Positions 57,451 through 64,000 of a stretch of 64,000 bases of DNA are shown in pieces. The position numbers and the translations under genes are program-made. Below the pieces are notes generated by a model, which saw only the letters and a program-made list of their open reading frames with translations, was not told the DNA's origin and did no database searches. The stretch spans positions 91,571,001 through 91,635,000 of the forward strand of contig CM075354.1 in NCBI GenBank assembly GCA_037693485.1, given 5' to 3'. Every line of letters starts with the position of its first letter. The first letter of the stretch is position 1. The stretch comes from Kitagawia praeruptora (Eukaryota; Streptophyta; Magnoliopsida; Apiales; Apiaceae).

Positions 57451-57666
57451 TTAGAGACCCTCATGCGCCCAAGCAAGACATAGCAATGGTAACAACAAAT
57501 CCAATATTAATCTGTTGCAGCCTGCAGGGACACTAACATACTGTAATAATATTAGAGTAATGAATTTGAGACATTTTCCTTTTTTTTCCTAATCAAACAC
57601 TTGCACTCTATTTTTATAATCGGTAAGATTTGAATCATCAACCTCAAATGAACGAATACGAAGACT

Positions 57667-57715
57667 GGGAGCTACTCTAATGAGAACCTTATTATAATGA
57701 GAACTAAGAACCCAT
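57667..57715. repeat. Fragment related to the nested TIR element at 44987
   Basis: GGGAGCTACTCTAATGAGAA is followed by CTTATTATAATGAGAACT, which resembles one end of the 44987-46172 element. I find no partner end nearby, so it is a remnant. Confidence 0.45.
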
Positions 57716-57815
57716 ATAATTTTACTTATAAAAATCAAATATATATATACTACCGCCGAACTCTTTTCTGTTAGTCCAATTTCGTCTTACCACCCTCACC
57801 ACTAGGACATCACCG

Positions 57816-58175
57816 TGTAACCGACCCAACAATTCACAGGCAATAAAATACAGAAATTAAACAGGAACCGATAAAAAAAGAGCATAAAAACTGTTACTAG
57901 GCTTAAGGAAATATTCAGAACAACGTTGCTTGCAGAGAGGATAAAGACGAAATGAAAATAACATAAGACAACATATTTTTCTCCATACCCTTTCCTTCTC
58001 CCCCTAGCTATTAATAGCACTGGACTACCTATGACTTACAGTACTGGACTTGGAAAAGATAATTGAGATTGGGCCTTAACAACTTAGCCCATTTAAGGAC
58101 ACGACATCTGCTAACAATAACTTAAATAATTTAACCATAACAGAATTAACTGTGATGACTAGTTAATCTGTTACA
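57816..58175 (-). repeat. 3' LTR of element G (360 bp)
   Basis: On the minus strand it starts TGTAACAGATTAACTAG after the purine tract AAGGGAGGAGCAA, and ends GGGTCGGTTACA. The 5' LTR is outside the window. The outer edge is judged from the terminal TGTAAC/GTTACA symmetry. Confidence 0.75.
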
Positions 58176-58204
58176 TTGCTCCTCCCTTAGAATGATCCTT
58201 GTCC

Positions 58205-61190
58205 TCAAGGATCGAAGTCCGGGTACTGCTGTTGAACTTGTAGAGCATCTTCCCACGTGGCATCCTCCGGAATGGAATTAGACCACTGTACAACTGCTGA
58301 GTTGCCTCTTTTCATCATCTTTCGTTCCAAAACCTTCACAGGGTATGCTAATAACTGGCCCTCGCTGCCCATTTTAGGAAGTTCAGTAGTGACAATGGTA
58401 TTGCTTCCCACTTTCTTCTTGAGTAAGCTGACATGGAATATGGGGTGTACCAAGCTAGCTGGGGTAAGTTCAGTTTGTAAGCAACCTGACCGATCCTGGC
58501 CAAAATTTGATACGGTCCAAAGTATTTGTGAGCAAGCTTCAGATGGCTTCTTGTGGCGACTGACAGTTGTTTGTATGGTTGCAGCTTAAGGAAAACCCAA
58601 TCCCCTACTTGAAACTCCACCTCACGCCTCTTGGTATCGGCATACTGCTTGTACTTATGTTGGGCTTATTGAATCGCCTCCTGCAGAACCTTGTTCATAG
58701 CCTCACGTTGCACCTGAAATTCCTCCACCGAGTCAACATGTGACCTGTGATCAGCTGGTATGCACACCTGTCTTGGCTGGACTCCATAGAGGGCCTCATA
58801 AGGGCTTATGTAAATGGCTGAGTGGTACGTGGTGTTGTACCACCATTATGCTAATGGCAACCATTTATACCAACTCTGGGGCCTAGAGCTTGCCATGGCT
58901 TCTTAAGTAGTGTTCAAGACAACGATTGAGACACTCAATCTGTCCATCTATCTCCGGGTGATAAGCTGAGCTGAATTTAAGTTGTGTTCCCAGGCTTTTA
59001 AAAAGCTCCTTCCAAAACTGACTAGTAAATAGTCTGTCCCTATCTGAAGTCATCGACTTCGGCATCCCGTGCAACTTATATATGTTGTCAAGAAATAGTT
59101 GGGCTACTTGGGTCGCACTTAAGGGATGTGACAAGGCGATAAAATGCCCCACCTTAATGAACTAATCCACAATGACCATTATGCAATCCTTATTGTGAGA
59201 CTTGGGCAATCCTTCCACGAAATCGAGTGAAATATCCTCCCATATCTGAGTAGGTACGGGCAAGGGCTGCAGTAGTCCCCCTGGAAAATGGGCTCCTGTT
59301 TTAACTCTTTGGCAAATGTCGCACTCCCTCACATACTTGTTAATATCTGGTTTCATGGAAGGCCAGGAGAAAAACTGTTGAACCCTCTTTAATGTAGCTT
59401 CCTGACCGGAGTGCCCACCCAGGGGACCAGCGTGTAATTCTTCCAATATTTTCAGCCTTATTTCCCCTTGATTGCCTACGAAAATCTTGTCCTTAAACTT
59501 GAGTAAGCCCTGCTGAAACCTCCAATGTTCACAACCAGAATCCCCAACAGCCAACCTTGATACTAATTGAGCAAACTCATCTTCCTCGTGACTGTTTATT
59601 ACATCTTGAAGCAAATTTAACTGTGCTGTTGAGAGAGCATTAAGATGAACTTCACTAGTGGCTTCAGGTAATCGAGATAAGCATCGGCCACGATGTTTTC
59701 TTTTCCCTTCTTGTAAACTATTTCGTAGTCGAGCCCCAATAGCTTTGCCAGCCACTTTTGTTGCAACATCGTCGATAACTTTTGCTCAAGTAGGTATTTG
59801 AGGCTCTGATGGTTTGTCCTTACTATGAAATGGTGGCCTTGAAGATAATGGTACCACTTGGTTGTTGCCATCACGAGGGCTAGCAATTCCTTCTCGTACG
59901 TGGAGTATAACTTATGCCTTGGAGATAAGGCTTTGCTTAAGAACGCAATAGGCCTCTCTTGCTGCATAAGAACCGCACCCAGACCCACATCAATTGCATC
60001 AGTCTCGACTACAAATGGAAGCTCGTAGTCTGGTAGAGCTAAGATCGGTGTTGTCACCATTGCTTCCTTTAACTGCTGAAATGCCTTGTTTGCCTCTTGG
60101 TCCCAGCAATAACCTCCCTTCTTTAATAACATGGTCAAAGGTTTACTAATCAACCCATAGCTTCTTACGAATTTTCGGTAATAACCCGTGAGCCCAAGTA
60201 ACCCTCGAAGTTGTTTCACATTCATCGGGGTAGGCCATTCTTGCATCACTCTGATTTTCTCCGGATCTGTGGACAACCCCTTGCTCGAGACAATGTGTCC
60301 CAAGTACTCGAGTTGCTTTTTCCCAAAAGAACACTTACTCTTTTTTGCATAGAGCTGGTGCTCCTTCAATTTTTTTAAAACCCCTTCTAGGTGCTCATAG
60401 TGCTCTTCCAAACTGCTGTTGTAAACTAAAATATCGTCAAAGAATACAAGCACATGCTTCCTCAATTCTTCTTGAAAAATACTGTTCATTAATGCTTGAA
60501 ATGTCGCTGGGGCGTTGGTCATCCCGAAAGGCATGACTGTGAACTCGTATATCCCTTGATGTGTACGAAAAGCGGTTTTTGGTATGTCTTCTCTTGCAAC
60601 CCTTATTTAATGGTAACTCGCCCTTAGATCGAGTTTAGTAAACCAGTTTGATCCCTTTAACTCATCTAGTAACTCATCGATTATGGGAATAGGGTATTTG
60701 TTTTTAACCGTAGCCTCATTCAACTTCCGATAATCAACACACATACGCCACGTTCCGTCCTTCTATTTTTGACTAGAATAACAGGCGATGCAAAGGGACT
60801 GGTACTCTCCTGAATGACCCCTGTCTGTAGCATTTCTTGAATCTGCCTCTTTATTTCTGCCTTCTGAATATATGGGACCTTATAGCTCCTTTGGTTAATA
60901 GGTTGGGTGCCCTCTCGAAGAGGAATGTGGTGGTCGTATTTTCAACCAGGGGGAAGACCTGTTGGCTCCTCAAAGACCACATTGTACTCATTAATCAGGT
61001 GTTGCAACCTAAGATCAGTAGTGGTATCTCCTATCACTGTATTCTCTTTCTGCAGCCCTGTCATAACACATAGATACCCTTGAGGTGCAGTGCCAGATCC
61101 TTTAAACATCCTTCTGAGTTCCTTGCTGCTAATAGCTTGTATACCACCTGTGGGTACACCCCCTTGTAATTCGACCTTCCTCCCACTCCT
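58205..61190 (-). pseudogene. RT, RNase H, integrase and chromodomain of element G (broken)
   Basis: The RT region from about 60850 has DYRKLNEATVKNKYPIP and, in the open stretch 60534-59617, MPFGMTNAPATFQ and the catalytic FFDDILVYN. The gypsy RNase H has ETDAIDVGLGAVLMQ. A frameshift near 59650 separates it from the integrase (GGHSGQEATLKRV, CDICQRVK, SLDFVEGLP). A TAG at about 59159-59161 precedes HFIALSHPLS, TSDRDRLFTSQFW and HPEIDGQIECLNR. Further shifts occur near 58700-58880 and 58460. The end, EGQLLAYPVKVLERKMMKRG...WEDA (58400-58205), is a chromodomain tail. Not translatable as one protein. Confidence 0.88.
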
Positions 61191-62627
61191 TTAAATTATG
61201 ATTTTACACTTCTTAAAGTCGAATGTCACTGGGTTCACTTGTTGTAACCAATCAACCCCTAAAATAAGATTAGATCCACCCAACGGATACAGCCTCAAAT
61301 CCGTAGTAAAGTCATGCCCCTGTATAGTATAGTTAACCCCCTTGCAAGTACTGTCAATGATTTTGGTGGTCCCATCTGCAACAGTCACCGAGAGAGGGGA
61401 TACCACTTCAGCTATCAGTCCTAACCTCTTCACCAGGACCTTATCAATGAAGCTATGCGTCGATCCGTTGTCTATTAAAATGTTCACCTTCTGATTCTTG
61501 ACCTTGCCATGTAGCCTTATAGTAGTTGGTGAGCAATTGCCTGACAAGGCATTAAGTGAAATCTCAGCTAGAGTGCATTCATCTACCAACAATTCTTCCA
61601 TTTCTATCAATACCTCCAGTGCTTTCTGATTTTTTTCCTTCTCTTCCTCTTTTAATTCCCCTTCCATAATGTATAGTTTAGTCTTACACTCTTTCCCAGG
61701 GTGATATAGTTCGTCACAGTGAAAACACTGCCCCTTAGCTCATCTTTCCAATAATTCCTTAGAACTGAGAGTTGACCTGGTTTTCTTCCCATCACCAGTG
61801 TACGTGTCTTTGATGTTATTTGAGAATGAGTACGGGCTGGGCTTGACTTCGTTAGCTTTTACAGATAAGGGTTTAAGCCTTGTGGTTTTTGTGGTGCTAC
61901 TTAGGGAGAACCTTGCAGTCTTATTTTCCTCCTGTTTCGTCAAAAGTACTGCATCACTCAGACTTTGTGGCCTGAACATCTTAACTGACCCCTTGATGTA
62001 ATCCTTCAACCCACTAATGAAGGATGATATAAAATATTCTTCGTTGAAACCTTTGTTCTTTGACAACACTAATGCCCTTAATTCCTCGAACTTGTCCTCA
62101 TAATCGGACACAGTCCCCATTTGTTTGATCTTATTAAACTGGTCTTGAACGTTCATAGTCTCTAGGTTTTCAAACTTTGCCACTACATCTGCCTGGAATG
62201 ATTTCTAGTTTGAGAGCACTCTACCCACCTGATAGTAACGGAACCATACACCAGCCCTGCCTTCAAAGTGTAAGCCAACTAACTTCACCTTACGACTGTC
62301 ATCCATGGGAATGAATTCGAAGTACTGCTCTGCTCGAATTACCCAACTCTTTGGATCAGTACTCGTGAATTTAGGGAACTCTATCTTCGGTATAGGATGA
62401 AATCCTTGGGTTTCATACATGGCCTGTGAGTTAGGGCTTAAGGGAGGGTTGTGACTGGGGTGCATACAAGGTGGTGTGTGACCGGAGTATGTAAACTGAT
62501 TTTGGGGCATATATAACTGATAGTTATTAATGGGTGGGTTCAGGTTTACATACATGGATGCCTGAGGTGTTGCAGTAATGGTAGAGTAGTATGGGTTCTG
62601 AGTGGAATATGGTTGTGTATGTACTTG
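61191..62627 (-). pseudogene. gag and protease of element G (broken)
   Basis: The frame from the C junction (PYYSTITATPQ, FPKFTSTDPKSWVIRAEQYF, FEGRAGVWFRYYQ) is a gypsy Gag start, interrupted by a TAG near 62203. It continues with FEELRALVLSKNKGFNEEYF and SFISGLKDYI to a TGA at about 61740, directly before the zinc knuckle CFHCDELYHPGKEC. The protease (61667-61191) has NILIDNGSTHSFID, where IDNGST stands for the usual D-S/T-G, and GVDWLQQVNPVTFDFKK. It ends in TAA. Confidence 0.85.
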
Positions 62628-63918
62628 TGTTGAGTATTGAATACGGTAAAAGAATACAGAGGGGGGGTGAATGGATTCTTGAACTTTTCTTTGATTGAGT
62701 CAATGTAACAGATAAGTGCCTGTGTGTGTAGAAGTGAAGGTGCGGATAAGAAAACTACACAAGACACAATATTACTTTAATCTAATGTATTATTAGATAA
62801 AGGTTGCTACAATCTGTGAATACAAATGGTAGTATTCTCAGCTTCGTTTTTCTCAGAGAGATATAGCTTACAGTGTATGAAAAACTCGACTCACACTCAG
62901 TTACTAAGTTATGAAGTGAGGCTGTGTCCTTATAGAACATGGATACAGCCTACTTACTGCAAATAAGGTAGCTAAACAAATTACTTTCTAGTCTGTCTAT
63001 CCTTTTTGAGTAAGCGTCCAAACGGTTACAGATTTGACTTTGCAAAGCCTGTTTAGATCCACTTCTTTAGCTCCTTGTCTCTTCTATATCTCTCCAAGCT
63101 TCCTTGTAGGCTTTCCAGAGCACGTTACAGATTGTGGTCCATAGAGTGCATTGGCTTGTTGCAGGTTTCTGACTTGTACAATTTCTTCAGTATTTTGTCT
63201 CCAAGAATGTATTCGAGAAGTGACTAAGTAAGTGATTCGAGAACTAGAATTGACTTGATCGATAACTCTAAGTTCTCGAATACTGTTATATTGACATATC
63301 GAACCACTTCTCGAATAGCTCTTTTCCATCAGGATTCCTTGAGTTGTCGAATAGAACATTTGACTTATCGAATCCTCGAGATATCGAATAGCTTTCTGAG
63401 TCCTTGAGATATCGAATGAAACTTTGACTTGTTGACTCTTTGAGAACTCGAATACCATCTTGACTTGTTGACTTCTTGAGTTCTCGAACAGAGTAGTAGA
63501 CATATCGAATCCCTGAGATATCGAATGAGATATCGAACAGTGTATTCAGAGATATCGAATAGTGTCTTGAGATATCGAATCTCTGACTTCTCGAATGCTG
63601 GACTTCTCGAATAGACAAATATACTACTCGAATTGGTACTTAGGCAAATTCTTCATTTCTTCAAATCCCAACTGTGGTTATTTGACAGTCTTTAACTCCT
63701 TGCTTGAGGCATGAACCTTGGAACTTCTTTCAAGCATTATTCTAGACTCTATTTGTACAATTACACAACTAGGATTTGATGCCTACTTCAAGTACAATAC
63801 AAACAGAAACTCTACAACTAGAGGTTCCCTCAGTTAAGAGGTCATGTAAGTAATGCAAAGCATTACAAACAATTAGGCTTGTTAGTAGATGTGTACAGGC
63901 ATGCCTCTGTAACTAACA
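62628..63918 (-). repeat. 3' LTR of element C (1291 bp)
   Basis: It shows clear overall similarity to 40590-41870 in opposite orientation with visible substitutions, including the TTCGA array (about 63210-63620). ACTTG at 62623-62627 is one side of the expected target duplication. Confidence 0.88.
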
Positions 63919-64000
63919 ATCTCCCCCAAATTGTGAGTGAGACCCTTAGTCACAATTTCATGTCTGATAACAAGCCTAACATACATAAAGATAAAACTTT
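62628..64000 (-). mobile_element. Element C: SIRE-like copia of the B family, 3' LTR and PPT only
   Basis: The LTR (62628-63918, 1291 bp) is the inverted counterpart of the B LTR: TGTTGAGTATTGA at the left, GTAACTAACA at the right. The polypurine tract follows at 63919-63932, and then the same 3' interior sequence as B (CATGTCTGATAACAAGCCTAACATA). It continues past the window. It is inserted in the gag region of G. Confidence 0.9.

Larger units (their letters stand above)
57816..62627 (-). mobile_element. Element G: chromodomain Ty3/gypsy retrotransposon, decayed, 5' part cut by element C
   Basis: On the minus strand: end of an N-terminal gag region at 62627 (adjacent to C), gag, zinc knuckle, protease, RT, RNase H, integrase, chromodomain, then a short 3' LTR (57816-58175). 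Many stops and frameshifts show an old copy. The order RT-RH-INT is gypsy, and the C-terminal chromodomain places it among chromoviruses. Confidence 0.9.

Noticed and set aside
40590..63918. B and C LTRs as the two LTRs of one 23-kb element
   Set aside because: They are in opposite orientation, each with its own polypurine tract on its internal side.
1..64000. tRNA or rRNA genes
   Set aside because: I saw no cloverleaf-like or rRNA-like sequence. The tRNA-like matches are primer sites of elements A and D.

Overview
This is plant nuclear DNA. There are no bacterial-style genes. The window is AT-rich, full of LTR retrotransposons and MITEs, and contains one ordinary host gene with introns: a BREVIS RADIX (BRX) family gene on the plus strand. 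The mix of elements (SIRE-lineage Ty1/copia, a Tat-lineage Ty3/gypsy, very long LTRs) fits a large eudicot genome. An asterid, perhaps Apiaceae, is my guess, but the sequence alone does not prove it.

Left 42 kb: a four-level nest of retroelements, read from oldest to youngest. Element B (copia, SIRE-like, plus strand) shows only the end of its 3' accessory ORF and its 3' LTR (38892-41870). Element A (SIRE-like copia, minus strand, 1-38891, left end outside the window) is inserted in B's accessory ORF. Element D (9654-37815, minus strand) is inserted in A's gag with an exact 5-bp target duplication. D has LTRs of about 5.48 kb and only about 2.46 kb of non-coding interior, like a LARD. Inside D's left LTR sit an intact copia element E (13313-18870, plus strand, identical 500-bp LTRs, one 1333-aa gag-pol) and a 381-bp foldback MITE. 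Inside D's right LTR sits a truncated Tat-type gypsy element F (30085 to about 36780, minus strand). F carries a complete, spliced antisense gene (plus strand).

Middle (about 41.9-57.8 kb): host DNA. It holds AT-rich intergenic sequence, a 2-kb non-autonomous hAT element (44432-46450) with another TIR element nested in it, the five-coding-exon BRX gene (48059-54455, promoter near 46755), and a cluster of MITEs downstream (hAT, Mutator-type and Harbinger-type by their target duplications).

Right (57816-64000): a decayed chromodomain gypsy element G (minus strand), interrupted at 62627/62628 by element C. C is another member of the B LTR family, in minus orientation, and only its 3' LTR and polypurine tract are visible.

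The observations most worth checking are: the leader of the intact copia E, which has no recognisable tRNA primer site but is complementary to its own U5; a divergent antisense ORF with its own TATA box inside the SIRE element A; the intact spliced antisense gene in the truncated Tat element F; the dense TTCGA/TTCGAGAA array in the B/C LTR family; a 2.1-kb tandem duplication across an LTR/interior junction in D; and a perfect 28-bp hairpin in a BRX intron.
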